Shown: positions 17,929 through 27,174 of the stretch, in pieces
Layout of the letters: each line of letters begins with the position of its first letter
Numbering within the stretch: the first letter of the stretch is position 1
Source of the DNA: Aquimarina agarivorans
GTDB lineage: Bacteria > Bacteroidota > Bacteroidia > Flavobacteriales > Flavobacteriaceae
Reading direction: 5' to 3'
NCBI RefSeq assembly: GCF_000218485.1
Contig: NZ_AFPB01000123.1
Coordinates: 1-51,926, forward strand
DNA: 51,926 nucleotides
Program-made: the position numbers and the translations under genes
The notes under the pieces: model-generated
The model's database searches: none
What the model was told of the DNA's origin: nothing
The model's input: only the letters and a program-made list of their open reading frames with translations

Positions 17929-18618
17929 ATGTTGAACGAAATTTTGTACATTTTTTTCCCAAAGAGTTGTGGCTCATGCAACCTCCCATTACATACGTTT
18001 GAGGATGGAATTTGCACCGCCTGCAGACATTCATTACCCGAAATGATTTTTATTTCATTGGTTGAAAATCAAATGCATAGCATTTTTGAAGAATATAATA
18101 TCTATTTGGCATCTGCATTATTCAATTTTGAAAAAAACACTGAAATTCAGGAGTTAATACATAATTTAAAATATCGAAACCAAAAAAAATTAGGAAAAAT
18201 TATTGGACAATGGCACGGAGCAAAATTAGCAACAGACATGAATTTTACCCAGGTGGATGTAGTTTTACCTGTACCCATTCACATCAAAAAACTAAAAAAT
18301 AGAGGGTACAATCAGATTTCTAATTATGGTGCAATTTTGGCAAAAAAATTAAATGCAGACTTTAACGAGACCACGCTTAAAAAAACAGTAAATACTAAAA
18401 CGCAGGCAAAACACAGTAGGCAGCAGCGTTTTGATAATATGTTAAATAGCATGCAAATTCGAAACCCCCAAATACTTGAAAATAAACACGTGCTTTTGGT
18501 TGACGATGTTATTACCACTGGCGCCACCATGAAAGCCTGTATCGAATGCCTTAACCAAGTGAAAGGCATAACCATTAGCATTGCCGCAATGGCCGTTACA
18601 CTACTGGAGGATGCCTAG
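17929..18618 (+). CDS. comF: ComF-family phosphoribosyltransferase-like protein
   Basis: 229 residues from the ATG at 17929. The frame is open further upstream to 17854, but the family starts with the LNEILYIFFPKSCGSC zinc-finger region. The N-terminal Cys set (CGSCNLPL, CTACRHSLPE) forms a zinc site. The C-terminal phosphoribosyltransferase domain has VDVVLPVPIHIKKLKNRGYN and the PRPP loop VLLVDDVITTGATM. ComF proteins take part in DNA uptake or salvage of imported DNA in competent bacteria; the role in Bacteroidetes is not settled. Confidence 0.93.
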   Translation: MLNEILYIFFPKSCGSCNLPLHTFEDGICTACRHSLPEMIFISLVENQMHSIFEEYNIYLASALFNFEKNTEIQELIHNLKYRNQKKLGKIIGQWHGAKLATDMNFTQVDVVLPVPIHIKKLKNRGYNQISNYGAILAKKLNADFNETTLKKTVNTKTQAKHSRQQRFDNMLNSMQIRNPQILENKHVLLVDDVITTGATMKACIECLNQVKGITISIAAMAVTLLEDA

Positions 18619-18928
18619 TTATTTAACCAAAACTTTACATGACAAAAACCATAGTCTAAAGGTATCGGTAAGCATTTAAATTCATAAGGCTAGCCTTAAC
18701 AATGTTTGTTAATGGTACCATTTAAAAAAATACTAATTAGGGCGTGACCACAAGGGTCAGGCTTTCCATTGCAATTCCTCACTCCTCCTGCGTCGGGTTG
18801 CGGGATTTCCATTGCAATCCTTCACGCAAAAAAACACATTAATTTAAATAAAAATAATATTTAACAAACTACATAGCCAGGCGTGTAACATACTCGATAG
18901 GTTTTTGTTTATTTGTATAAAAAATAAA
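18619..18928. other. 310-base non-coding gap between comF and the Ig-like lipoprotein gene
   Basis: No open frame or RNA gene is recognisable. Its centre is occupied by the structured repeat at 18740-18836, which stands out because it is much richer in G and C than the surrounding sequence. A TTTATTTG sequence lies about 13 bases before the next start codon and differs from the -7 consensus at one base. Confidence 0.5.
18740..18836. repeat. Intergenic REP-like structured element
   Basis: About 97 bases. The ends are complementary (GCGTGA near 18742, TCACGC at 18831-18836), and a small hairpin GACC-ACAAG-GGTC follows the left end. Inside, the sequence TTTCCATTGCAAT occurs twice, at about 18773 and 18806, on either side of a CG-rich segment. 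From memory, similar GGGCGTGACC-type elements are scattered between genes in many Flavobacteriaceae. Only one copy is in this window. I cannot say whether it is transcribed or mobilised. Confidence 0.6.
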
Positions 18929-20542
18929 ATGAAAGAAAGTAACCTTACTTTTTTTATAAGTTATAGTCTTGTTTTTTTCACCGTTATCAGCTGTGCAAAA
19001 AGAGGCTCCATTACAGGCGGTCCAAAGGATGAAGAACCTCCAAAATTTGTGCGTTCCAGTCCTCCTAATTTTTCAACTAACTTTAAAAGTGATGAAGTTC
19101 GTATTTATTTTGATGAGTTAATAAAGCTTGAAAATGCACAAAAGCAAGTGGTAATTTCGCCACCCATGAAGTTAAAACCCTTAATTACACCCCTGGGATC
19201 ACCAGGGAAATTTATAAAAATTCAGTTTCAGGACACTCTAATTCCCAATACCACTTATACCATAAATTTTGGAGCAAGCGTAGTGGATAATAATGAGAGT
19301 AATCCTTTTCCATTTTTTCAGTACGTGTTTTCAACTGGACCAGTTTTAGATTCTCTATCGTTTAAAGGAAGTGTCAAAGATGCATTCAAAAAAAAATTGG
19401 ACGATTATGTATCCGTATTTTTGTACAAGGTCGATGAAAATTATACCGATTCCATAGTATTTAAAGATCCGCCCCGGTACATATCAAGCACGCTAGACAG
19501 CACTGAGTTTGAATTTAAAAATCTAAAAGAAGGAAAATACCACCTGATAGCATTAAAAGACAATAATTCCAATTACACTTTTGAACCACAACAAGACAAA
19601 ATTGGATTTTATGACAGTATTATCACCATACCACAAGATACAGTAGCAAAACTGAAACTTTTTAAAGAAGTACCTGAGTTTTCCTTTGAACGCATGAGTC
19701 AAGTGTCCAAAAATCAATTTATTTTAGGGTATAAAGGCGTTATTGAATCGCCTGAAATAAGTGTGTTAGGAAAACCAAGCGTAAGCACCCAGTTTTATAA
19801 AGATCCACAAAAAGACACCCTAAACGTATGGACAAAACCATTTTTTGAACAAGATTCTATTGTGTTTTTAGCAACATCCAAAAAGTACACCGATACTATT
19901 GTTTCGCGTTACAAGGATCAGCTTGTTGATTCATTAATTGTATCCACAAAATCAGCTTCAAAACTGCGTTTAAACGCTCCAATGATTCTTTCAGCAAACA
20001 CCCCTATTGATAGTTTAAAAATCAGCAATATCAATTTGGTGGATCAGGATACGGTTGCAATTAATTTTAAACACCAACTGGACAGGTTTAAAAACGAATT
20101 AACTCTAAATTTTGACAAAAAAGAAGGTGCTCAATATCATTTACAATTACTACCTGGTGCCATTACAGATTTTTTAGGCAATAAAAATGACACTTTAAAT
20201 TTTAATACAAGCACTGGAATTGAAGCCGATTATGGAAAAATGATTCTCAATTTCCAACAAATAACACAATGGCCCATTATTGTTCAATTACAAAAAGGGG
20301 AGACAAATGTAGATTACGAAATTACATTAAACGAGGGGGAAACCACTGCTTTAATTGAATCTGTAGCACCCGGAGAGTATTTTATAAAAGTAATTTTTGA
20401 CACCAATAAAAACAACAAGTGGGATACAGGCAATTACTTAAAAAAATTACAGCCTGAAAAAATAGTGTATTATCCCGAGGCCATTAATGTGAGAGCCAAT
20501 TGGGATGTTAAACAAGCAATTGATCTTGGAGCATTGGATTAA
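18929..20542 (+). CDS. Ig-like-domain lipoprotein of unknown function
   Basis: 537 residues from the ATG at 18929; an in-frame ATG at 18905 would add eight residues before the signal peptide. The signal peptide ends VISC, giving a lipoprotein that continues AKRGSITGGPKDEEPPKFV, a start I recognise from a conserved Bacteroidetes family. Residues about 30-120 form an Ig-like (Ig_5/SbsA-type) domain including VRIYFDELIKL and TTYTINFGASVVDNNE. The rest is beta-rich, with a late DTNKNNKWDTGNYL segment resembling a calcium-binding loop. Likely at the outer membrane; its role is unknown. A hairpin terminator overlaps the stop codon. Confidence 0.78.
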   Translation: MKESNLTFFISYSLVFFTVISCAKRGSITGGPKDEEPPKFVRSSPPNFSTNFKSDEVRIYFDELIKLENAQKQVVISPPMKLKPLITPLGSPGKFIKIQFQDTLIPNTTYTINFGASVVDNNESNPFPFFQYVFSTGPVLDSLSFKGSVKDAFKKKLDDYVSVFLYKVDENYTDSIVFKDPPRYISSTLDSTEFEFKNLKEGKYHLIALKDNNSNYTFEPQQDKIGFYDSIITIPQDTVAKLKLFKEVPEFSFERMSQVSKNQFILGYKGVIESPEISVLGKPSVSTQFYKDPQKDTLNVWTKPFFEQDSIVFLATSKKYTDTIVSRYKDQLVDSLIVSTKSASKLRLNAPMILSANTPIDSLKISNINLVDQDTVAINFKHQLDRFKNELTLNFDKKEGAQYHLQLLPGAITDFLGNKNDTLNFNTSTGIEADYGKMILNFQQITQWPIIVQLQKGETNVDYEITLNEGETTALIESVAPGEYFIKVIFDTNKNNKWDTGNYLKKLQPEKIVYYPEAINVRANWDVKQAIDLGALD

Positions 20543-20554
20543 AAAATCCAATGC
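20531..20554 (+). terminator. Hairpin overlapping the stop codon of the Ig-like gene
   Basis: GCATTGGATT and AATCCAATGC form a perfect 10-bp stem around an AAAA loop. The TAA stop at 20540-20542 lies at the tip of the left arm. A moderately T-rich stretch follows. Confidence 0.55.
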
Positions 20555-20669
20555 CTAAGTTTTCTTTCAATACTAAAAGACTGCTTTATAAAGCAAATGG
20601 TTCAAAGCAATCTTCAATGATGCAAATGATGCCCCTTGAACTTTAAGTTAAAATCAGCATCCGCATAAG

Positions 20670-21448
20670 CTAGTAAATTTTAAAATGATCTCTATCAGCT
20701 AAAAACGGAAGCTTTTCTCTAATATTTTGCACCTTATTTTTATCTATAACTACAGATATGACATCTTGATTTTCGTACACAGGTAACAATCTTTTGCCCA
20801 GTGGGTCGTAACAATTGGAATGACCAATATACTTTAGGTTATTGGCATCAGCCCCCGTTCTATTCACTCCAATGGTGTAACATAAGTTTTCAATAGAACG
20901 CGCCTTTAGCAGCGTATCCCAAGCTTCGATACGGGTATTTGGCCAATTAGCCACACATATAAGAAGGTCATAATCTTCAATATTTCTGGCTGCGACCGGA
21001 AACCGAAGGTCATAACAAATAATAGGCTTAATTTTCCAACCGGCTAATTTAAAAATAGTGTTTGTTGTTCCTTTTTTAAAGTGTTTATCTTCATTTGCGT
21101 AAGCAAATAAATGACGTTTGTCGTAATATTGAATTTCTCCGGAAGGGGTTACCAACAGCATACGGTTGTAAATAGCACCATTTTCGGAAATCATGACACT
21201 GCCCATGAGTGCCTTATTTTTTTTAAAGCAAGATGCAACATCCATTGTACCGTTTTACCTGTCATTGATTCCGCCAAATGGGTGTCAAAGCAAAAGCCAG
21301 TGCTAAATAATTCTGGTAAAATAATCAAATCAGCATGTTCAATATGCTGTATTTTTTGTTCAAAATTATTCAAATTTGCTGTAGTATCTTGCCAAATTAG
21401 ATCGGCTTGTACAAAAGCGCAATGCAATTTTGTGGTTATGTTTTTCAT
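20670..21448 (-). pseudogene. Omega-amidase / YafV-type nitrilase homolog, frameshifted at an A8 run
   Basis: Two overlapping frames encode one carbon-nitrogen hydrolase. The first frame (21448-21191) has the start KLHCAFVQADLIWQDT and the catalytic Glu in LPELFSTGF. The second holds the Lys in YYDKRHLF and the Cys in ICYDLRFP, completing the Glu-Lys-Cys triad. The break is at the minus-strand A8 run (21224-21217): one extra A reads through as ALKKNKALMGSVM, giving 259 residues, the normal omega-amidase length. The family deaminates 2-oxoglutaramate or 2-oxosuccinamate. No other defect is visible, so a sequencing error or slippage-rescued gene is as likely as a true pseudogene. Confidence 0.85.
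21217..21224 (-). other. Frameshifting homopolymer (A8 on coding strand)
   Basis: Adding one A restores the omega-amidase frame (780 bases, 259 codons plus stop). Confidence 0.8.
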
Positions 21449-21649
21449 AGGGAATAAATTTTTTAAAAAAGTTACATAAAATATGACACTTCACGTAGTT
21501 TTCAGTCGCTTAAATTTTTAAAAAAATCCCTATTTTCGCAACTTAAAAACTAAATTGTTTTTAAATACACGAGGCTTGCCTCATAATCATAAAAATAGTT
21601 CAGCTTCATTCTTATTAAAAATAAAGTAGCTGACAAAAAAGCCATTACC

Positions 21650-24600
21650 ATGAGCACAAAGTTCACTGAATACAAAGGACTTGATTTACCTAAACTAGCT
21701 GAAGAAACTTTAGCTTTTTGGAAAGCAGCAGGCATTTTTGAAAAAAGTATTAAGGAGCGCGAGGGGAAAACGCCATACGTTTTTTTTGAAGGACCACCTT
21801 CAGCTAATGGATTACCAGGCATACACCATGTAATGGCACGTACAATTAAAGATATTTTTTGCCGGTACAAGACACAAAAAGGATTTCAGGTAAAACGTAA
21901 AGCGGGTTGGGATACTCATGGATTACCAGTTGAGTTAGGTGTTGAAAAAGAGCTTGGGATTACCAAAGAGGATATTGGTAAAAAAATAACCGTAGAGGAG
22001 TACAACAAAGCTTGTAGGACTACCGTAATGCGTTATACGGATATCTGGAACGACCTCACCGAAAAAATTGGATATTGGGTGGATATGGAAGATCCTTATA
22101 TTACCTACAAACCAAAATATATGGAAACGGTTTGGTGGCTTTTAGCACAATTGTATAAAAAAGGTCTGATTTACAAAGGATATACCATACAACCTTATTC
22201 TCCAAAAGCTGGTACTGGTTTAAGTTCGCATGAATTAAACCAGCCAGGGACTTATCAAGATGTTACTGACACCACTGTAGTAGCTCAGTTTAAAGCCATT
22301 GATAGTTCATTACCCCCATTTTTACAAGGTTTTGGCACCATACATTTTTTAGCCTGGACAACTACTCCTTGGACATTACCAAGTAACACTGCATTAACAG
22401 TGGGCCCAAAAATTGAGTATGTACTGGTTGAAACCTATAATCAATATACTTTTGAAGCTACAAAGGTAGTTTTAGCTAAAAATTTGGTAGGCAACCAATT
22501 TTCGGGCAAATTCACTGCCGTAGAAACAGCTGAAGACTTACAAGCATATAAGCAAGGTGATAAAAAAATACCGTACAGAATTGTCACTTCATTTGTTGGA
22601 AAAGACCTTTTAAATATTAGATACGAACAGTTGTTGGATTACACACAACCTAATGATAATCCTGAAAATGCATTTAGAGTAATTTTAGGAGATTTTGTGA
22701 CCACCGAAGATGGTACTGGGATTGTACACACCGCACCCACATTTGGGGCGGACGATGCTCTGGTAGCTAAACAAGCCAGTCCAGAGGTTCCGCCAATGTT
22801 AGTAAAGGACAAAAATGACAACCTAGTTCCTTTAGTTGATTTACAAGGGAAATTTACAGCTCATGTAGGCGAGTTTGCAGGCAAGTACGTAAAAAACGAA
22901 TATTATACTGATGGCGAAGCGCCAGAACGCTCCGTAGATGTTGAAATTGCCATAAAACTTAAGGAAGAAAACAAAGCTTTTAAGGTAGAAAAGTATGTGC
23001 ACAGTTACCCAAATTGCTGGCGTACGGACAAACCTATTTTATATTACCCGCTGGATAGTTGGTTTATTAAAGTAACGGATGTAAAAGAACGCATGCACGA
23101 GTTAAATTTGAGCATCAATTGGAAGCCCAAAGCCACTGGCGAGGGACGTTTTGGAAATTGGCTGGCAAATGCGAATGACTGGAATTTATCACGTTCGCGC
23201 TACTGGGGTATTCCACTTCCAATTTGGCGTACGGAAGATGGTACCGAAGAATTAATTGTTGAGTCCATAGCAACGCTTAAAGCAGAAATGCAAAAAGCAG
23301 TGGCAGCAGGCGTAATGCAAAAAGCAGTTTTTGAAGATTTTGTGGTGGGTAATATGTCCGATGATAACTACGACAAAATTGACCTTCATAAAAATATAGT
23401 GGATACGATTACCTTAGTTTCCCCATCAGGGAAACCAATGCAACGCGAAAGCGATTTAATTGATGTATGGTTTGATTCCGGAGCTATGCCTGTAGCTCAA
23501 TGGCATTATCCATTTGAAAATAAAGAAAAAGTAGAATCAGGCGCACGCAAAGCGGATTTTATTGCCGAAGGTGTAGATCAAACACGTGGATGGTTTTATA
23601 CACTACACGCTATATCTACACTAATTTTTGATGATGTAGCTTACAAAAATGTAGTTTCAAACGGACTGGTATTGGATAAAAATGGACAAAAAATGTCTAA
23701 GCGTTTAGGGAATGGCGTAGATCCTTTTAAAACTTTAAAATTGTACGGTCCCGATGCTACCCGTTGGTACATGATTAGCAATGCAAATCCATGGGATAAT
23801 TTAAAGTTTGATCTTGAAGGAATTGCAGAAGTTAGGCGTAAGTTTTTTGGAACTTTGTATAATACATACTCTTTCTTTGCGTTATACGCAAATATTGATC
23901 AATTTAATTTCCATGAAAATGAAATTCCTATAAAGAAAAGGCCTGAAATTGATCAATGGATTTTAAGCGAACTAAATACGTTGATTACTAAAGTTGACAC
24001 ATTTTATAATGAATATGAACCGACAAAAGCTACAAGAGCGATTTCGGATTTTGTTCAGGAAAATTTAAGTAATTGGTACGTACGTTTATGCCGCCGTAGG
24101 TTTTGGAAAGGGGAATACGCGCAGGATAAAATTTCGGCATACCAAACATTATACACATGTTTACTTACAGTCTCCAAATTAGGAGCTGCCGTGGCGCCAT
24201 TTTTTATGGACAGGTTGTACCAGGATTTAATTGCATGCACGGGTCAGGAAGATTTTGAAAGTGTTCATTTATCAGAGTTTCCAGTAGCCGATGCTAGTGT
24301 AATTAATACTGAGCTGGAACAAAAAATGAGTAAAGCGCAAATAGTATCATCATTGGTACTTTCTTTGCGCCAAAAAGAAAAAATAAAAGTACGTCAACCG
24401 TTGCAACGAATCATGATTCCTGTATTAAATGACAATGAAAGGAAGGAGATTGAAGCAGTTGCTGATTTGATAAAAAGTGAGGTAAATGTCAAAGAAATTG
24501 AGCTTTTAGATGATGCTTCGGGCATATTGGTTAAAAAGATAAAACCTAATTTCAAAGCATTGGGCCCTCGCTTTGGTAAGGATATGAAGCTGATTTCAAA

Positions 24601-25051
24601 TGAAATACAGAAGTTTGATCAGCCTGAAATTAGCACACTGGAGCAAAAAGGAGAAATCCCTTTAGAAATTAACGGGAAAAGTATTACATTGCAATTGAGT
24701 GATGTAGAAATTTCATCGCAAGATATTGAGGGCTGGCTAGTGGCTAATGCTAATGGATTAACCGTAGCTTTAGACGTTACCATAAGCCCTGAATTAAGAA
24801 AAGAAGGAATAGCTAGGGAGCTTATAAATCGTATTCAGAATTTGAGAAAGGATCAAAATTTTGAAGTAGTTGATAATATCGAAATTAGTTTTACGACTAA
24901 TCAAGTAATTGAAGCAGCGGTAAAACAGAATGAAGACTACATTAAAACTGAAACTTTAGCAAAAGGGATTGTATTTAAAGAAGAATTACCCAACGGAACG
25001 GCTATTGAATTTGATAATATTAATGTGAAAATTTTTATTCAAAAAATATAA
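21650..25051 (+). CDS. ileS: Isoleucyl-tRNA synthetase
   Basis: 1133 residues, the long form found in Bacteroidetes, resembling the eukaryotic-type enzyme. The HIGH-like motif lies in PSANGLPGIHHVMARTIKD (about residue 50) and the KMSKR loop in GQKMSKRLGNGVDPF. The editing domain lies between them with TTTPWTLPSNTALTVGP and GTGIVHTAPTFGADDA. The anticodon-binding helical domain and a C-terminal extension follow. It charges tRNA-Ile in the cytoplasm. It heads a likely operon with the DksA/TraR-type gene (6-base gap) and lspA. A TATTTTCG sequence at 21531 is a one-mismatch candidate -7 box, leaving about 110 bases of leader. Confidence 0.97.
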   Translation: MSTKFTEYKGLDLPKLAEETLAFWKAAGIFEKSIKEREGKTPYVFFEGPPSANGLPGIHHVMARTIKDIFCRYKTQKGFQVKRKAGWDTHGLPVELGVEKELGITKEDIGKKITVEEYNKACRTTVMRYTDIWNDLTEKIGYWVDMEDPYITYKPKYMETVWWLLAQLYKKGLIYKGYTIQPYSPKAGTGLSSHELNQPGTYQDVTDTTVVAQFKAIDSSLPPFLQGFGTIHFLAWTTTPWTLPSNTALTVGPKIEYVLVETYNQYTFEATKVVLAKNLVGNQFSGKFTAVETAEDLQAYKQGDKKIPYRIVTSFVGKDLLNIRYEQLLDYTQPNDNPENAFRVILGDFVTTEDGTGIVHTAPTFGADDALVAKQASPEVPPMLVKDKNDNLVPLVDLQGKFTAHVGEFAGKYVKNEYYTDGEAPERSVDVEIAIKLKEENKAFKVEKYVHSYPNCWRTDKPILYYPLDSWFIKVTDVKERMHELNLSINWKPKATGEGRFGNWLANANDWNLSRSRYWGIPLPIWRTEDGTEELIVESIATLKAEMQKAVAAGVMQKAVFEDFVVGNMSDDNYDKIDLHKNIVDTITLVSPSGKPMQRESDLIDVWFDSGAMPVAQWHYPFENKEKVESGARKADFIAEGVDQTRGWFYTLHAISTLIFDDVAYKNVVSNGLVLDKNGQKMSKRLGNGVDPFKTLKLYGPDATRWYMISNANPWDNLKFDLEGIAEVRRKFFGTLYNTYSFFALYANIDQFNFHENEIPIKKRPEIDQWILSELNTLITKVDTFYNEYEPTKATRAISDFVQENLSNWYVRLCRRRFWKGEYAQDKISAYQTLYTCLLTVSKLGAAVAPFFMDRLYQDLIACTGQEDFESVHLSEFPVADASVINTELEQKMSKAQIVSSLVLSLRQKEKIKVRQPLQRIMIPVLNDNERKEIEAVADLIKSEVNVKEIELLDDASGILVKKIKPNFKALGPRFGKDMKLISNEIQKFDQPEISTLEQKGEIPLEINGKSITLQLSDVEISSQDIEGWLVANANGLTVALDVTISPELRKEGIARELINRIQNLRKDQNFEVVDNIEISFTTNQVIEAAVKQNEDYIKTETLAKGIVFKEELPNGTAIEFDNINVKIFIQKI

Positions 25052-25057
25052 AGTAAG

Positions 25058-25444
25058 ATGGCACAAGAAACTAAAGAAAGATATTCTGACGAACATTTAG
25101 CTGAATTTAAAGTAATTATTTTAGATAAAATAGCCCATGCAAATCGCGATTTGGAAATGCTAAAAAGTTCATATAAAAATGACAAGAACAATGGAACGGA
25201 TGATACGTCTCCTACGTTTAAAGCTTTTGAAGAAGGTAGCGAAACCATGTCAAAAGAAGCGAACTCCCAACTAGCCATACGCCAGGAAAAGTTTTTACGT
25301 GACCTAAAAAATGCATTAAACCGCATTGAAAATAAAACCTACGGAATTTGCCGTGTTACTGGTAAATTAATTAATCCTGAGCGTTTAAAATTGGTTCCAC
25401 ACGCTACTTTAAGTATCGAGGCTAAAAAAATGCAGAAAAAATAA
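25058..25444 (+). CDS. DksA/TraR-type protein with degenerate zinc finger
   Basis: 128 residues. The N-terminal half is a charged helical hairpin like the DksA coiled coil; the C-terminal half has FLRDLKNALNRIENKTYGICRVTGKLINPERLKLVPHA, the TraR/DksA zinc-finger region. Only one of the four usual zinc-binding cysteines is present (GICRVTGK) and the second pair is absent, so zinc binding is probably lost. Such proteins act in the RNA polymerase secondary channel. Its place between ileS and lspA in one transcript is a common flavobacterial arrangement. Confidence 0.88.
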   Translation: MAQETKERYSDEHLAEFKVIILDKIAHANRDLEMLKSSYKNDKNNGTDDTSPTFKAFEEGSETMSKEANSQLAIRQEKFLRDLKNALNRIENKTYGICRVTGKLINPERLKLVPHATLSIEAKKMQKK

Positions 25445-25523
25445 AAGAGAAGCTAATTATTTAGTGTAACGCCCCCCATTCAGGAAGCGTTTCCTTTTAA
25501 AGTTAAAAATTTTTAGATAAAAA

Positions 25524-26135
25524 ATGAATTTAAAAAAGGCGTCTTTACTAATTTTATTAGTCCTTATTATTGACCAGGCATCAAAAGTTTATGTAAAAAC
25601 GCACTTTGCACTAGGTGATTCATATGAAGTATTTAGCTGGTTTAAAATTCACTTCGTGGAAAACGAAGGGATGGCATGGGGAGTCAAAATTCCAGGATCA
25701 TACGGTAAATTAGTCTTAAGTTTATTTAGATTAGTAGCCATAACAGGTATAGGATATTGGTTATGGGATAGTATCCGTAAAAAACAGCCTAACTTGTTAA
25801 TTGTAGCTATTTCATTAATTTTTGCTGGCGCTACTGGAAATATACTGGATTCTATTTTTCAAGGCATATTTTTTAGCCATAGCAACGGTCAAGTAGCAAC
25901 TTTTTTACCTGAAGGAGGCGGTTATTCTTCTGTTTTTTACGGAAAAGTAGTGGATATGCTTTATTTCCCTTTGTATGAAGGTATACTACCTGATTGGATT
26001 CCAATTTGGGGTGGAACGTATTTTACCTTTTTTGAACCCGTTTTTAATGTAGCAGATTCAGCGATATGCATTGCTGTTATTCTACTAATTGTGTTTAATA
26101 AAAAAGTATTTCCAAAGGAAGTAGCAACTAGTTAG
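25524..26135 (+). CDS. lspA: Lipoprotein signal peptidase
   Basis: 203 residues, longer than proteobacterial LspA but usual for Bacteroidetes. There are four membrane helices, with N-terminal LLILLVLIIDQASKVYVKT. The two catalytic aspartates are in GNILDSIF and VFNVADSAICI. It cleaves signal peptides of diacylglyceryl-modified prolipoproteins in the inner membrane, serving the many lipoproteins of this window. It is probably co-transcribed with ileS and the DksA-like gene. Its last codons overlap the convergent response-regulator stop by four bases. Confidence 0.95.
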   Translation: MNLKKASLLILLVLIIDQASKVYVKTHFALGDSYEVFSWFKIHFVENEGMAWGVKIPGSYGKLVLSLFRLVAITGIGYWLWDSIRKKQPNLLIVAISLIFAGATGNILDSIFQGIFFSHSNGQVATFLPEGGGYSSVFYGKVVDMLYFPLYEGILPDWIPIWGGTYFTFFEPVFNVADSAICIAVILLIVFNKKVFPKEVATS

Positions 26136-26539
26136 GAAGCAATAACATTGCAAATTGTTTCAAAAGTTTTTAATGATATAGGTTTCGATAAATAATCTTC
26201 AACACTATCAATATTTTTTGCTTTTTGCGAATCCATTGGATCAATAGAGGAGCTTACTACATATAAGCTAGGCTTATGCTCTAAATTTGATTTAATGTGA
26301 TTGTATTGTTCTAAAAACTCCCACCCATTCATGACTGGCATATTTAAATCCAGTAAAATTAATTCGGGCAATTGTTTGTTTTGTAAATTTTTCTGACTGA
26401 AATATTCTAAAGCCTCTTTTCCATTTTCAAAAACTATAATATTTTTGCATAGTTTTTTAAGCTGTAGTAATTTTTTTACAAGCTTTATGTAAACAGCATC
26501 GTCATCGATAATACAGGTAAGGTTCAATGTTGGGGACAT
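26132..26539 (-). CDS. Single-domain response regulator (receiver only)
   Basis: 135 residues, one CheY-like receiver domain. The acidic pocket is DDD (12-14), the phospho-acceptor Asp64 lies in LILLDLNMPVMNGWEF, the switch Ser is in YVVSSSID and the conserved Lys in YLSKPIS. There is no output domain and no kinase nearby, so it is either a phosphorelay intermediate or acts by protein binding. Its minus-strand position and tail-to-tail overlap with lspA imply a separate transcript. Confidence 0.93.
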   Translation of the reverse strand: MSPTLNLTCIIDDDAVYIKLVKKLLQLKKLCKNIIVFENGKEALEYFSQKNLQNKQLPELILLDLNMPVMNGWEFLEQYNHIKSNLEHKPSLYVVSSSIDPMDSQKAKNIDSVEDYLSKPISLKTFETICNVIAS

Positions 26540-26607
26540 ATAGACTAACTTTGTGCTATATCAAAAATAAAATTCCCAAATGTGAATTGCTATATTTTTC
26601 TGTATTA

Positions 26608-27174
26608 TTAGATAAAATTGTAGGTTTTATCGGGCAAAGAGCAATAATTGAGCGAAAAATCTCGATCATCAACATCAAAAATTTGTTCTTCTGGACTAAA
26701 AAAGCTTACTCCAATGGTCAATTTCGGTTTTGCAAGTGCTAAAAATTTATCGTAAAATCCTTTTCCGTATCCAACCCGATTTCCTTTTTTATCAAATGCT
26801 AACAAAGGCACAAAAACAACTTCAATTTTATCATCAGGAATTGGAATGCCATTTCCTAAAGGTTCAGGTATGCCCCATTCATTTACAGATAATTGTGTTT
26901 GGTCAGTAAGCAAATAATGGGACAAACTTCCATCCGTAAAATTACTTTTAGAAATTACAACGTGCTTGTCTTTGCCTTGCAAAATGTGTAAAATAAATTC
27001 GGTATCCACTTCGTTTTGCTTAGTAATAGGCAAAAAAATATGATAATAGTCATAGTTCCATATATCTAATTGTAAAAGTTGATTAGCAATAGCAATACTT
27101 TTATGTTCAATTGCAGCAGGAGTAAGTTGTGCCCTAAGTGCCTTGTATTTTTTCCGTAGTTCTTTTTTAGTCAT
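26608..27174 (-). CDS. 5-formyltetrahydrofolate cyclo-ligase
   Basis: 188 residues, the usual length. It has the Lys-rich N-terminal KKELRKKYKALRAQL, the central YYHIFLPITKQNEVDT and the signature FVPLLAFDKKGNRVGYGKGFYDKFL. It converts 5-formyl-THF to 5,10-methenyl-THF using ATP. Its start overlaps the end of the deacylase gene by eight bases, tying it to the RimB-RimK-deacylase transcript. Confidence 0.95.
   Translation of the reverse strand: MTKKELRKKYKALRAQLTPAAIEHKSIAIANQLLQLDIWNYDYYHIFLPITKQNEVDTEFILHILQGKDKHVVISKSNFTDGSLSHYLLTDQTQLSVNEWGIPEPLGNGIPIPDDKIEVVFVPLLAFDKKGNRVGYGKGFYDKFLALAKPKLTIGVSFFSPEEQIFDVDDRDFSLNYCSLPDKTYNFI

Noticed and set aside
21550..21870. Minus-strand open frame of 106 codons at the ileS start
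   Set aside because: It lies over the ileS N-terminus and its promoter region, with low-complexity translation and no family pattern; it is a shadow frame.
25445..25523. AACGC/GCGTT hairpin between the DksA-like gene and lspA
   Set aside because: The stem is only five base pairs with a long loop and no T-tract; not enough to call a terminator or attenuator.
26527..26742. Plus-strand open frame with TAACTTTG (-7-like) at 26546-26553 upstream
   Set aside because: The frame runs antisense into the cyclo-ligase gene and the protein looks random; the nearest TTG is only 13 bases from the -7-like box. Probably chance.
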